Counted from the first letter of the stretch, positions 43,301 through 54,010 are shown. The stretch: 64,000 nucleotides of DNA from Eurosta solidaginis (GCF_040869045.1 NC_090319.1:302238998-302302997), one strand, 5' to 3'. The notes: generated from the sequence alone by a model not told the origin. Numbers and translations: made by a program.

Positions 43301-46300
43301 GAAAAAGGATAGCTACCCATTGCCAAGAATTGACGACACTCTGGACTCACTCTCTGGTACGAAATGGTTTTCCACACTGCACTTGAAAAGCGGCTACTGG
43401 CAAGTGGAGGTAAAGGAGGAAGACAAAGAGAAAACAGCCTTCAGCGTCGGAGATGGTCTTTGGCGATTTACAGTAATGCCCTTTGGACTATGTAATGCAC
43501 CAGTTACTTTCGAGAGACTCATGGATCAGGTATTGAAAGGACTACATTGGAAAACATGCTTGGTGTACCTGGACGACATCATCGTATTGGGCAAGAATTT
43601 CGATGAACATCTTAAGAACTTGGAGGAAGTTTCCAAAGAATAGCTGGCGCTGGTCTGAAGTTAAGTCCCAAAAAGTGTGCGCTGTTTAAAAAGGAAGTAA
43701 ATTATTTGGGTCACAAGGTAACGACAGAGGGCATCTGCACTGCGAACGAAAAGATAGAGGCTGTAAAGGATTGGCCAAGACCACAGAACCTACATGAATT
43801 AAGAAGTTTCCTTGGGCTGTGCACATATTACCGCCGATTTGTACAACATTTTTCCAGCGTAGCCCATAGCCTCCATGAGCTTACAAGAAAAAATAAAGCT
43901 TTTGAATGGAAGAAGGAGCCAGAAGTGGCTTTCCAAACATTGAAGGAGCGTTTGTGCACTGCTCCAATGTTAGCATATCCGATTCCAGGAGCAACAATTA
44001 TTCTAGATACAGATGCGAGTGGATATGCTATAGGAGGCGTTTTATCACAACTGGTCGATGGACAGGAGAAGGTAGTTGCATATTACAGCCGTTCGATTGG
44101 AAAACGAGAGAGGAACTACTGCGTTACGCGGAGAGAGCTGTTGGCATTGGTAGAGTGCGTTAAACCTTTTCACAAATACCTCTACGGCCAGCGATTCCGT
44201 GTCAGGACAGATCACGCAGCTTCAAAATGGCTACTGCAGTTCCGTAATCCGGAAGGACAATTGGCACGGTGGATCGTGCGACTACAAAGCTATGACTTTT
44301 CCATTGAGCATCGAAAAGGTAGTACCCATGGAAATGCCGATGCAATGTCACGAAGACCATGTAGTTTGGAATGCAAGCACTGTTCAAAAGCCGAAACTAA
44401 AGAAGACATTATAGCTGTCCGGCTAATGACTATAACATGTACAGATGAATGGGACAAGGAACAGCTAAGAAAGTGCCAGCTAGAAGATGCAGATCTGTCA
44501 CGTGTTATGCAAAGGCTCGAACGAAATGAAAGACCAAACAGAGAAGAGATGTCAGCAGAAAGTCCCATTGCGAAGTCATATTGGGCACAGTGGAACAGTT
44601 TAGAATTGATATCCGGTTGCCTTCATCGAGTATGGGAGAGTGAGGATGGTAAATACAAGAATAAACTGATAGTTGTTCCCAGAAAGGGGATTCCTGATGT
44701 GCTCAGAGAGCTGCATAATGGTCCAAGCGGAGGTCATCTTGGAATCACGAAGACGCTCGAGAAGATTAAACAGAGATTCTATTGGGTTGGTTGCCGTCAG
44801 TCGGTCACTGAGTGGATTGCGAACTGCGAGGTTTGCAGCAGAGCGAAAGGGCCCAGAACACGAAGTCGTGGCCAGATGAAGCAATATAACTCAGGTGCGC
44901 CATTTGAAAGGATCGCTATGGATGTCGCCGGTCCATTTCCTACTAGCAACGGCGGAAACAAATATGTACTGGTAGTTATGGATTATTTCAGCAAATGGCC
45001 AGAGGTATACCCAATCCCAAATCAAGAAGCGGAAACGGTAGCAGAAGTGTTTATAAACAATTGGGTTGCAAGGTATGGTGTACCAATGGAGTTACATTCT
45101 GACCAAGGCAGGAATTTCGAATCAGCTGTGTTCCAGGAAATGTGTAAGTCATTGGGCATTCGAAAAACACGGACAACTGCATTGCATCCTCAATCCGGTG
45201 GTATGGTAGAACGATTCAATAGAACATTGGAGGAGCACTTAAGGAAAGTAGTGGACAAGTACCATAAAGAATGGGATACCCGCATACCATTATTCTTGAT
45301 GGCTTACCGATCAGCAGTGCATGAGACAACGGGCCAAACCCCTGCAAAAGTAATTTTTGGCAATGACCTTAGACTGCCAGCTGATTTGAAGTTTGGGATA
45401 GATGCCAATTCGGAGAGAAATGTCAGGAAATCCACTAGTGATTTGGAAGAAGAGCTAAGAGAAATACATGATCTGATAAGGCAACTAACAAAGATTATGA
45501 GCGACAAGATGAAAGCCAGATATGATAAAGCAATTAATTCAGAAGGTTTTCAGGAAGGAGATTTGGTGCTGTTATACAACCCACAACGTAAAAAAGGTTT
45601 GTCCCCGAAATTGCAGTGTAATTGGGAAGGCCCATACAAAGTTGTAAAACGGATCAACGATGTAGTGTACCGCATACAAACCATCGGTAAACCACGAACC
45701 AAAATGAAGGTGGTCCATTTGGAAAGGCTAGCAAAGTTTAGATCGAGAGATTTGTCTGATCGGGACGATCAGACTTAGGTGGAGGGCAGTGTCACGGATA
45801 TTAGCATCACTAAATTATCCCATCACTAAGGCGATGCTAAGGCCATGCCAAGCAGTATTTACGTTAATAATTAAATCAAGTATACACATATATAAGGCAG
45901 CCCAGAGAGATGTCACACAGATGCATTTACTTATATGCCTATGTGCGCGCGAGAGACTGTAAACTACAAACATTCACATAAATAATTCAATCTTTATGTA
46001 TCTACATAAACGAATAAATAATTGCGTCTACACATATGTACGTATACGAGCAGCGGAGCGGCAATGCACAAACACATGCATATATCTTATCTGAGTTGTC
46101 ACAAGAGAGAGCAATAATTTGTGCACGTAGTTGTGGCTGGCGATTTTGTATCCGAAACAACTAGTAAGTTCTGGAAATCGAAGAGCCTAGAAGTATGCAG
46201 CGTAAACTATAAAAGCGGGGCAAGCGAGTAAGAAGTAATTCAGTTTGATTTGAGTTGTCAAGCAGTTGCGATTAAGACGATATCTAGCGAGCAATAGCAG

Positions 46301-49300
46301 TATTATTTTGAATAGTAGAGTTTCATTGAGCTATCAATCAGTGTGGTTATTAAGCAAGCTATTCGTTGCACAGTTTGAGTGTATTGTGAAGTACCTTAAT
46401 AAAGGCCATTTTGCATTATTACAAATTGGAGTTATTTATTCAACAGTTTAGTGATTCGAACTTAGCAGAGGATTGCAAATAAGAGGATTTGCAGCAAATT
46501 CGTTACAATACTATACGCAGCACCAGTGTGGTACGGATCTAAACAGACCCCCCTCCCGTAAAAAAAGGCCCCAACGCTCCATCGTCTTACCACCCACTGT
46601 GCGTTCTTGACACTGCATGCAATTTGATCGAAGGCCTTCGAAGCAACGCCTCACGGGAACATTCGGGGATGTTGGAGAACTGTCTCGTCGACAGCATGGT
46701 TTCCAGAGAAGGCACTTCTCTATGGATGCCATAGCATCCCAGATAGCGTACCACAGAGCAATACCGATAGCCTTGCTGGTCACGCTGGACGTTAAAAACG
46801 CTTTTAAATCAACCAGGTGGAACGACATGCTTAAATCTTAAGGGACTTCCTCAGGGACAGTACCTAATGTGTGAAACCACTCACGGTCAATGAAAGGTTA
46901 AGATAAGAAGCGTAGCGGGCAGAGCTCGGTACCGATTTCTTGCGACAGTCCTGTCGATTGCCAGAAAGCACCTTCCTCTCCTTTTTGCAGAGACGTGGCA
47001 GCTGTGATAACAGCACGAAGGTGCGAACTGGCACAACTCAAAACTAAACCAAACCTTGCGCACGTTAAATATTTGGATGGCTGATCACAGGCACCGGCTA
47101 GCAACAGCAAAAACGCAGATCGTCATCCTCAGGAAGAGGCGGATTCCCTCTAATAGGAATATGACGGTTGGGGACCATCAATTAGAAAGACGCATTCCAA
47201 CGAATTATCTGGAGATGAGGCTAGACAGTAAGCTGCGTAATGGCTGCGCACACAATACCTAATCTGAGTAGATTATTGGCGAACACAGGCGTTCCAAAGT
47301 CATGTACAAGGAAGCTGCTTGCACCAGCCTCTGTTTCTATACTTGTTTACGGTGCAGAAATCTGGCCGGATGAAATGAAACATAGTGTTACGAATTTACT
47401 TGCAATTCTCCTTATTTGAAATCTTCTGCTAAGTTCGAATCACTAAACTGTTGAATAAATAACTCCAATATTGAATAATGGAAAAATGGCCTTCATTAAA
47501 GTTCATCACAATAAATAATACTGTTTTTGCTCGCCAGATAGCGTCTTAATCAAAACTGAATTATTGTGCCTGTACTGTTGTTGCCTTTTATACTCTCTGA
47601 TTTCATCGTTTGCATCTTCTAGGCGCTTCCATTTCCAGAATCTACTAGTTGGCCATGAGCTATCAAATTTCTCAGCTGTAACTACAATTGCACGATTTTA
47701 AAGCTTCTCTCATTGCATACTTTCGGGAGTATCTTAGATATATGCATGTGGTTGTGCGCTGCTTCTCAGCTGCGTGTATGTACATATGTGTAGACATGAT
47801 TGATTCGTTTATGTGATACATAATTATTGATTTATGGATGTGCATACAAGGCTTTGCTTAGCATCGGCTTAGAGATGGCAGTACCCCTTAGTGTTTCTAA
47901 TATTCGTAACAATAAAACACATACCGCTCCTACCTTAATCGGGAGTCATAACGGGTTAACTTTCCCGCGGAAGAAAAAAAGCAATATACGACAGCGGATC
48001 GAAAGTGAGTAGAGCTTCTGTTGCCATAAAGGCGCGAGAAAAACCGATTCGACGCTGGCAACAACAATGGAAAGTGAGCCAGGGAAGTTATTCCTGAACT
48101 GAACCACCAAATGGAGAGGTGGACTTTTGCCTGATGTTGTTGTAATTGTATTAACGATAAATACACTCCCCAAAGGCTTTTGGGAGTGTTATCGATGTTG
48201 ATGGTCCTTTGCCGCATATAGATCCGGTACGTTCCAACAACAAAGCACCATCAAGGCACTAGCCTGACCATCTCGGGAACGATTAATAAACCTTATATGC
48301 CTATAACGCCCTCCCACCCCTAGTTTCATTAGAAACTTGGGGTCGCCAGAGCCTCGCCTGCTAAATATGTGTAAAATACACTCATATTTGTAATAGGATT
48401 CCCCTCGCGTAGGTGAAGTTGACAATGGGGTTGCGAAAGCTTTGAGCTATAAAGCTTTCTGTTGCGCTTATCAACCCCTTTAATCCGACTTTTGCCTGAT
48501 CGAGTTTCTGATTACTTACCCAAATATCTCCACAGAAGAAGTAAGATCGAAATCCCGAATTTTCTGTACTGCGGATTTTCAAACCTTTTTCGAATTAGAG
48601 CACTTCGCCCAACATCGAAGAAGGGTAGGAGGGAGAGGTGACCTATTCCCGTGCAGTGTCATCAATAACATGACCTGCCGAAGCGACAGATCTTATAAAG
48701 TCAGCAACTATGTGAGGCACGTAATGCGCACCCATACTCGATGTAGTGCTAAATGCTGTGCCAGATACGAGGGAGGTTCTACTGGCTAGCCCTTCAAGAA
48801 GAAGGGAGATCTACACTCGGGGAGTCTCGCAGTGAGACTTAAATTATCTCGGTCAACGCATAAAGTATTTTCGCCTTCAATCCATCCTCCATCTTGTAGT
48901 ATTAGAAAGCGGTAGGTTCTTCGTTTCTTACTCTAATCTAGAACTGAGTTTAAAATTAGTACAAATTTAGTTACCAATTAATGCAGCAGCTGAAGAAAAT
49001 GTGAAGAAAAAACTAAAATCATTTCCGTTCCAATTGAGTTTGATCAGCGTATAACGATACCAATAGTCATTCTCTCCTACAATATTCAAAATAAAATAGT
49101 TAAATAAAGCTTTTAAGAAAAGAAGGGGAACGTATTTCGGTCATACCTGTCGCTGGTCCCAACGTTAAGAAGTAAGCAATGATTAGCAAAATTAGTAACA
49201 TCCTTCCGTGGTTGGGGCGTTTTATCAGTGGAAATTTCAGGCAATCTACCACCAACGTAGGATCGAAAAACTCACGAAAAAATGAACGCCTAGCGGGCTC

Positions 49301-50454
49301 AATGTTTGGAGAATGCTGTGCTGCCTTATTCGTAGCATTTAGTTGTGAGCTCAATTCAAAACTAACATTTTTCGCTCTATCCACTTCATCAATACTCGTT
49401 TGTTCGTAAGCTAAATTTTCAGAGCCAGCGCTTAGCGATGGTGGGCCATGTGTGGGTAAAGGTGGTGGAGCATCCGCTACAACTTTTGCATCCGATTTTG
49501 GTGCAGGTTTTACTTCTTCAATGAAGAAAATGATATATAGTATGGCAATTATTTGGAACGAAGCGGCCATACCGAACGATACTGAAATATATATGTAGTA
49601 TTGTTAAAAAGGAAAAAAAACAACAATTTGTTTCAAACTCACAGACATAACCTAATTGTTGGAATAGAATACCGCTTATGGGTTGACCAATGAAAGGTAC
49701 TGCTGTGATGAACATTGCAAATATACCAAATCTGAAATGTTATAAAAGAATATTTATTCAAATAAATAAATCTTTCTTGATCATTATAATAAGTAAGCAT
49801 TGGAATATCAATGGCTTATAAAGCTCGTTGTATAAATCTATCGGCAGCACCCAAGAAATGTTATATGAGATAAATGAGTCATGCGAAAATCGAAAGTTAC
49901 CTAAATATGCGATCCTCCTCTGGTGTTGCTATTGTTATATAACTGTAAACAGCCATTAAGCAAAATGTTAGTCCACCGAATAATGCCGGCACGATCGCCT
50001 CACAGTAAGCACCAAATTCCATTGGAAGGGAGTCGAAAAATATAGCCGATATAAGTAGACCTTGAGGAGTAAACATTTTTGATATATGATACGGCCGAAC
50101 TTCAACTTGAAGACTTTAAAGCATGAAACTCAAAATTTCAATTCCACTTTATGGGAAAAGTAAGATTACAAATTAACGGAAAGAAAAAACTAAATTCAAA
50201 CAAGTTTGTTTCTTTTGAGAGAAATTCTTTTGTTTTAGAAGTGAAGAATGTGTGAGAACAAATAACAAGTATTTTAAAATGTTTAATTTTGAAATTAAAT
50301 GTAGTTACATACTCATAAAAAGATACCAAAGTACACTTACATGTAAACGATAGAAACTCGCCTATAATGGGCATTATCATACATGGCTTTCGCTTGTTGT
50401 ACCGATCCGACCAACCACCAGCAAAAAGCAGCACAATTAGAGGGAAGATGGCAG
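34321..50454 (-). CDS. SLC46/PCFT-like MFS transporter (N-terminus missing)
   Basis: Nine exons join in phase with GT-AG sites: 50454-50341, 50060-49901, 49731-49643, 49581-49147, 49076-48975, 39388-39285, 38820-38703, 36550-36394 and 34426-34321 (stop TAA). The roughly 461 residues contain the MFS loop motif LLFAGGWSDRYNKRKP, then EAIVPALFGGLTFCLMAVYSYI, FGIFAMFITAVPFIGQPISG, a long cytosolic loop with PPPLPTHGPPS, NDYWYRYTLIKLNWN, FYAAGVVDMFVSLRVIAIKT, KMYSIFGISEPIGQFIFPP and a Lys-rich tail. Order and motifs fit SLC46 proton-coupled folate/solute transporters (CG8008/CG30344-type in flies), which have 11-12 membrane segments. The first exon, with TM1 and the start, is not found and may lie beyond 50454 or outside the window. 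The substrate is unknown. The reading frame is intact despite transposon-filled introns. Confidence 0.9.
35196..35713 (+). mobile_element. Solo LTR of the Gypsy family
   Basis: It starts near acgaatattagcagaactaaggg and ends cagtaaattcgttaca. Internal blocks match the G1/G3 LTRs: ccgatgctaagcagtgac, tgtctacacatatgtacg, aataaaggccattttgcat and gagttatttattcaacagttta. No internal region follows, so it arose by LTR recombination or truncation. It lies in the last intron of the transporter gene. Confidence 0.8.
36645..38192 (+). mobile_element. Mutator-like/foldback element with TTCAGAAGTCAAA arms
   Basis: The ends are ggttcccccataaattcag and ggtgccccccataaattcag (reverse complement). They lead into arms of imperfect 11-13-bp repeats, TTCAGAAGTCAAA (about 36680-36860), inverted at 37955-38160. 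The flanks attccagta (36636-36644) and attccccagta (38193-38203) fit a 9-bp duplication with a 2-bp change. The left side holds a second inverted segment (36900-36960), making a hairpin on its own. The interior carries a MULE transposase remnant and another inverted pair (37257-37350 and 37675-37752). It lies in a transporter intron. Confidence 0.75.
36966..37250 (+). pseudogene. MULE transposase C-terminal fragment
   Basis: The plus strand reads ELWNMYNITKLGEVRTNNSI, QRWHNDIRGAFGTHPNIFNC and IKNEQAIMERKLQQF, ending in a KRKKKY basic tail. This matches the RTNNS-x-EGWH-x-x-F-x-x-x-x-x-x-HP block near the C-terminus of Mutator-like transposases. About 85 codons remain; the DDE core upstream is gone, replaced by the foldback arm. 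The family is recognised by motif. Confidence 0.7.
38886..39232 (-). mobile_element. tRNA-derived SINE, copy c (full length)
   Basis: On the minus strand the head reads ccatggtgtgatggtagcgtg, then cctaccacaccg, then the B box gggttcacaccc. The body follows to ggccgagtttctcttccaatt in plus orientation, and the 3' end is cgcgcctt followed by (ATTT)n (aaataaataaataaat on the plus strand, 38868-38884). The A and B boxes at tRNA spacing identify a Pol III SINE head. It lies in an intron of the transporter gene. Confidence 0.8.
39540..40049 (+). pseudogene. LINE reverse transcriptase, part 1 (before Gypsy G1)
   Basis: Near 39790-39915 the plus strand reads ALQEAEIKL, MKPRKAPWPDG and, after a stop, PTEAIRLFANNSAELM. 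This is the KAPGPDG-x-PTEA block of an R1/LOA-type LINE reverse transcriptase. The element is cut by Gypsy G1 at 40050 and resumes at 46512. Confidence 0.65.
40054..40773 (+). repeat. G1 5' LTR
   Basis: 720 bp, starting tgtcacggatattagc and ending aaattcgttaca. A TATA-like actataaaagcggg lies near 40471-40484 and the poly(A) signal aataaaggccatt near 40663. Visible differences from the 3' LTR: cacacacag versus cacacag, acatcaat versus acataaat, gtagcc versus gtatcc, agaattt versus agagttt. Confidence 0.92.
40825..42183 (+). CDS. Gypsy G1 Gag with SAP domain, coiled coil and zinc knuckle
   Basis: 452 codons. Residues 1-40 form a SAP-type motif (LKIQQLKKELESRGL, then GVKLELQARLREAM), a DNA-binding helix-loop-helix better known from chromatin proteins. 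Residues about 70-195 are a long coiled coil of repeated units such as SQLEEQKTYM, varying in number between G1 and G2. The central region (VPFQVFKLQFEKTA ... ALFVALKGPAGEIL) resembles Gypsy capsid domains. A CCHC knuckle CFKCGNPGHIARHC lies near residue 412. The frame is intact. It should package the element's RNA; the role of the SAP motif is inferred. Confidence 0.9.
   Translation: MAKFSELKIQQLKKELESRGLNTSGVKLELQARLREAMEAEGIDVEEYVFHLDGEETTKIEEENETSQTVTSTDLNMILAAISAQTSTVASMSSQMASQLESQKTHIAEMSSEITSKIEAQETRISEMSSQMSSQLEERKTYMASQLEEQKTYMISQLAQQLKAQEDRISSQLEGFSERQDKMEAEMDALKDRIQQLQLKRPAVSASNPKVKTPSFDGSVPFQVFKLQFEKTAAVNNWNVEDKVAALFVALKGPAGEILQTIPEYERNSYDALMAAVKRRYGSEHRKQIFQIELQSRYQKANETLQEFASDIERLAHLANADAPVEYTERVKIQSFINGIRDVETKRATYANPKQTFAKTVSHALTQETASLLSKPAYKAHRVEVERPEWVDTILEALKGSQQKNAGVIKCFKCGNPGHIARHCSTGPNSSNGRKRRAEGDEQISKSTQSLN
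42291..45778 (+). pseudogene. Gypsy G1 Pol, frameshifted
   Basis: Domains in order: aspartic protease (VDTGASHS near 42320), reverse transcriptase with YLDD near 43566, RNase H (DTDASGYAIGG near 44010), integrase zinc-binding segment (HNGPSGGHLG then CEVCSRAKG), and integrase core with Asp in MDVAGPFP, Asp in HSDQGRNF and Glu in VERFNRT. The first frame stops at 43643 and the second starts in the region 43650-43706. G1 has one T fewer than G2 in the T-run near 43630, which shifts the frame. Upstream of 42291 the frame overlaps the end of gag, as expected of -1 frameshift expression. This copy cannot make full Pol. Confidence 0.9.
45790..46507 (+). repeat. G1 3' LTR
   Basis: 718 bp, tgtcacgg ... 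ttcgttaca, over 99 percent identical to the 5' LTR by eye. It is followed by the atac duplication and then by the interrupted LINE. Confidence 0.92.
46512..47385 (+). pseudogene. LINE reverse transcriptase, part 2 (after Gypsy G1)
   Basis: The plus strand continues the interrupted LINE. Segments read RRQHGFQRRHFSMDAIASQI, ALLVTLDVKNAFKSTRWNDM, ATAKTQIVILRKRRIPSN and, near 47300-47385, PKSCTRKLLAPASV and VYGAEIWPDEM. These follow the order of the palm, thumb and downstream blocks of R1/LOA-type LINEs. Frames change several times. The sequence is cut at 47385 by a solo LTR and resumes at 47912. Confidence 0.7.
47386..47911 (-). mobile_element. Solo LTR of the Gypsy family, minus strand
   Basis: Starts tgttacgaatttacttgc and ends attcgtaaca, with matches to the complement of the G1/G3 LTRs (actaaactgttgaataaataactcc, aaatggccttcattaaag, catatgtgtagac, gcttagcatcggcttagagatg). 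The flanks atag and ataa are 3 of 4 identical. It splits the LINE at 46512-48125. Confidence 0.8.
47912..48125 (+). pseudogene. LINE C-terminal scrap, part 3
   Basis: After the solo LTR the LINE continues with RWQQQWKVSQG (changing frame) and REVIPELNHQMERWTFA, the eroded C-terminal block W-x-x-x-W-x-x-S-x-x-G-RW-x-x-x-LIPEL. It ends where an inverted LINE 3' region (48130-48490) begins. Confidence 0.5.
48130..48490 (-). mobile_element. LINE 3' region, minus strand; empty site for the hAT at 2099
   Basis: Blocks: tgttgttgtaattgtattaacg (tail), cactccccaaaggctttt, ttgccgcatatagatccgg, accatctcgggaacga, cttggggtcgccagagcctcgcc, then cctcgcgtaggtgaagttgac and gcgaaagctttgagctataaagcttt. The last part is the uninterrupted counterpart of 2023-2098 plus 4330-4405. 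48490-48974 holds nothing I recognise. Confidence 0.75.
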
Positions 50455-50560
50455 CTGAACATAGAAATAACTCGTTAATAGTATTTAGTAGAAGAATGAA
50501 TCGACCGTAATAAGAATATAGCTATAGTAGTTTCCTAGAGGCTTAACACATGCTAGTTTA

Positions 50561-50564
50561 TAGC

Positions 50565-50599
<35 letters not shown>
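50561..50599. repeat. (TAG)n microsatellite
   Basis: About a dozen perfect agt/tag units follow tatagc. It lies upstream (higher coordinate) of the first visible transporter exon. Confidence 0.9.
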
Positions 50600-50636
50600 C
50601 TAGTTTGAAATGGTTTCAAAAGTACTTGGAGCAATT

Positions 50637-50815
50637 AAGGTCCGAGGAGATATTAGGCCAAGCTTCCACTGTGAAGAGGGACCCCTCTTAGGAAACTTTT
50701 TTTTTCTAATCGGAAAACTTGTTTCCAAATTTTTGATGTGGCTTTGCCCGGGACTTGAACCCAGGACTTTCGGTGTGTTGAACGGAGCACGCCAACACCA
50801 TATCGCGGTGGCCGC
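50637..50815 (-). mobile_element. tRNA-derived SINE, copy d (internally deleted)
   Basis: Carries gaggagatattaggccaagcttcc at one end and gacttgaacccaggactttcggtgtgttgaacggagcacgcc at the other. The B box (gggttcaagtc on the minus strand) is well preserved. The central body is deleted. Confidence 0.7.
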
Positions 50816-50848
50816 AGCGAATATACTAACTTTTTTAACGACATTCGT

Positions 50849-53281
50849 CTTAGGATAAGAACAGAGTGTGCGCTGAAAACCGAGCTGAGATTGGCAGCGT
50901 GATAAAGATTGTCAGTGCGATAAAACTGATTACATACAAGTCAATACAAATAAGCTTGTGCATAAAGCGTCAGTTATGCACCGACGTGTGTCGTACGTAC
51001 GGATGTTTGTCGTACGAAACACGTTTGAGCGAACCCTCTAGTCCGTAGGAATCAATGTATTCGTCTGTGTATATGTACATAACATATTTGTGTGTATATT
51101 GTTTACATCAAAGCACTGTTGCCATTGACCAGTTTGCATGCATTGCTTATGCAAACATCAACTTTTGGAATTACAATTTTCCATGGTGTAAATGGCAGAA
51201 ACAAATACTGAATAAGAATTTCTAGTTCATTTATTTGTAACCTGCAATTTCATATAATAATTTCGATATTTTTCAACAAAATTTGAAACAATCATTAGGC
51301 CGTTTTGTATATTAACTGCAAACGGTCCAAACATAGCACACAAAATATTTAATAGGCAACTCTGTCATGTGAGAGTGCGATCATCTGACACGTTCTTACG
51401 GAAAAAATCAAAATTGATTTGATTTCTACGTTCCGGGCTACGTACGTTGAACGCCGGTGAGTTTTCGTTTACATTGCACCAGAGGCAATATTAACATAGA
51501 GACATTACAGGGACGAAAAATAGTGTAAAGCAAGCTTCACAAAATTCTAGTACGTCACATTCACCACTTACCACAGCAGAATTTTTTAGACTACCACTGT
51601 CTGTATTTATTATTTAACAATTATTTGTACACTTTTTATTCAGCTAATGTGTTCAGAATTTACATTTTTACACTTTAGAACTACAATCGGTGTATTTTGT
51701 GTGCTTAGATTATGTTAAAAATACTGTTAAAATTTTTGGTGTGGTGGAAGTGACCTACTAAAATTTTGTGAAGCTCCGCTGCTTTCCACTGAAGTTCGCG
51801 CATGCAACATCTTTATCTTCAAAAATTTTTGCATTGCACACTCACAAGTTAGGTCGTGTCAGCTGACACGTTTTTTCTACGTACGTTCGTGGGTAACTGA
51901 TGCTTAACACAGTTAACGCCGACAAGAGCAGAGCGCAAAGCCGATGAGTGCGAGAAAACAGTTTCAAAGCGTTTTGCGCGCTTGTTTGCACTGATGACCT
52001 GATATGAAACTTCTCGCTCTCTGAGAGCACGTGAAAATGTGCATTTTTTATAACATTGGCTATAGATGCCATCATACTCAAAATCAAATTCAGGCATTTC
52101 AGGAAACTCTTTGGGTATTTTACATGGTAAAGGTTTAATTTATGATTTTCACCGAAAACTTACTCAAGATTGTCAAATGTGATATCAAAAAACTCGATTT
52201 TTTGTCAGGATTACAAATCCGAAGAAAAAATAACTCTTTTTCACCCGTGATAAATTTATCTGTGACAACACCTTTCATCGAAGGGCTGCTCACGAAACGG
52301 GTTTTGCTAGCTACTTTCGATTGGTGAAAAAGTCAGCTTCTTAGTCTTCGCATTGATGTAAATGGATGCATAAAGGCCACGTTTTTGTGGAGCGTTGCGA
52401 CATTCCATTTTTGACAGCTGAGATAAATTGTGCTTTTTTATTGTATGTGGATAACATATGTATGTATGTACTTAAACTTTTTGGTCGCATCAAAGTGAAA
52501 AAAGGGGCCAGCCGTCCATTGTTATCTTATGGCGGTGCCAGAGCAACAAAGCAAAGCAACGCAATTGAAATATATTATTTCATATTTTTTCACTTACCTA
52601 CCACAAAATATTTCTACAAAACTTTGCCTTTTTTATACATTTTAGTAAGTTTTTATGAGCTCACTTGCTGATTTATTTGAAAATAATGAAACCGAACGGA
52701 TTTCTTGAAGTTTTTTTTGGCGTATTTTATGCAACTCTATAGGCATCTGATCTTCAAGACCCATTCTTGGAAACGAATGAACTTTTGTTTACAATCGAAT
52801 GAACCATTGTTTACAATCGAATGAACTTCAAGACCCATTCTTGGAATCGAATTGAGAGAGAATGAATGTTTCGTATCAGGTCATCAGTGCTTGTTTGCAT
52901 TGTTGATGTTTGCTTTTTAGCGTGAATTCGTGCTTTTCAATGGTTTAAAAATAAAAAATGGATATCGATCAAATAATAAGTGAAAATTTTTTTTTAGTGT
53001 AATTGGATGTTTTCCAAATTCTTTTGTGTTAATAATTGCATTAATCACACTAGGAGAAGCAAAATACTCTTCATCGGATGAATCCATTACCGTGTACAGC
53101 AATTTTATAAATACAAATGAACAACAAGACTAAATTACATAAAAGCAAAACACATGGAATAAACAGTATTTTAGCGCTGATTCTCGCATTCACTGTGTTA
53201 TATACAAATTTCCTTCTCGCATGAAAATAAGCTCGATTCGGCTCCGCTCGGCATCAGCGCCCACTCTGTTCTTACCCTTAG
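50849..53281. mobile_element. Inverted-repeat element with AAGAACAGAGTG ends
   Basis: The left end cttaggataagaacagagtg(t)gcgctga and the inverse of the right end ctaagggtaagaacagagtg(g)gcgctga match closely over about 27 bp. The 2.4-kb interior is mostly non-coding, with palindromes (cgtgtcagctgacacg at 51856) and a ~60-bp near-duplication (ttcaagacccattcttgga at 52754 and 52827). A short frame near the right end may be the start of a Harbinger-type protein. No clear target duplication, so the superfamily is uncertain. Confidence 0.55.
52917..53102 (-). pseudogene. Short ORF starting MDSSDEE, possible transposase N-terminus
   Basis: 61 codons on the minus strand begin MDSSDEEYFASPSVINAI. 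An acidic MDSSDEE start is common in Harbinger-derived (HARBI1-like) proteins, but no catalytic motif follows and the frame ends without similarity. It lies about 180 bp inside the right end of the inverted-repeat element, so it may be what is left of that element's gene. Confidence 0.3.
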
Positions 53282-53329
53282 CTATATTAGCGCATGGGGG
53301 ACAATAATCGATTTGCGTTTATCTACAAG

Positions 53330-53880
53330 GTTGAAAATTTTTGCTTAAATTTGTATATTAACTTTGATAACATAACGGTTGATCGAAACGGCATAAACGA
53401 ATCGAGATAAATATAGACTTTCATGAAAAAAGGTATTGATTTAGCCATGTCCGTCCGTCTGCCTGTGATCACGATAACTTTAGTAATTATTGAGATATCT
53501 TATTGAAATTTGGTATAGGAAACCATATAACGCGTGCATCTCCCATTTCCTTTTAGAACGAACGAAATCGGATGATAACCACGCCCACATTTTATGTATA
53601 CATATAACATGTTGGAAAACACAAAAACCTGATTATTCAGTAAATAGTACACCTTGAATGTTGAAATTCGATGTGTGGACTGATATTAAGACTCTTGATA
53701 AAAATCTGAAAAAATTGTTTGAAAATGGGCGTGGCACCGCTCACTTCTGATAAAATCAATTTTACAAATATTATTAATCATAAACTAAAAACCGTTAACA
53801 AACGAAGTAAAAGTCGGATTGAAAAGTAGTCATTTTAAAGCCTAATGTTATTACTATAAGAAATGGGAATTTTTTTATTT
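53330..53880. repeat. Dispersed repeat with CCACGCCCACATTTT block
   Basis: Contains ataacggttgatcgaaacggc, gccatgtccgtccgtctgcctg, cttattgaaatttggta and ccacgcccacattttatg, then ggcgtggcaccgctcactt. This is a weaker relative of 8085-9054; part matches 19740-19812 inverted. Confidence 0.6.
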
Positions 53881-54010
53881 TTTATCGCAATATCTTAAAA
53901 ATTCCTTTTCATTCTACTTCGTTATTTCCTCTATTTCTTTTGATGATCTGATTGAGAGACAAGAACATCCGGATTTCAAAACATACATACATATATATAT
54001 ATAATTATAT

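Larger units (their letters stand above)
40054..46507 (+). mobile_element. Full-length Ty3/Gypsy element G1
   Basis: A 6454-bp element with LTRs 40054-40773 and 45790-46507 and the 4-bp duplication atac on both sides (40050-40053, 46508-46511). A primer-site-like attgatgtcagaagagg follows the 5' LTR and a purine-rich aggtggagggcag precedes the 3' LTR. It encodes Gag, then protease-RT-RNase H-integrase in the -1 frame relative to gag. No third (env) frame fits, since pol stops about 11 bp before the 3' LTR. The LTRs differ at only about four places, so insertion is recent. Pol carries a frameshift. It lies in an intron of the transporter gene. Confidence 0.95.

Noticed and set aside
45779..45789. 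Room for an env gene in Gypsy G1 (and G2)
   Set aside because: Pol ends about 11 bp before the 3' LTR in both copies, so there is no third frame.
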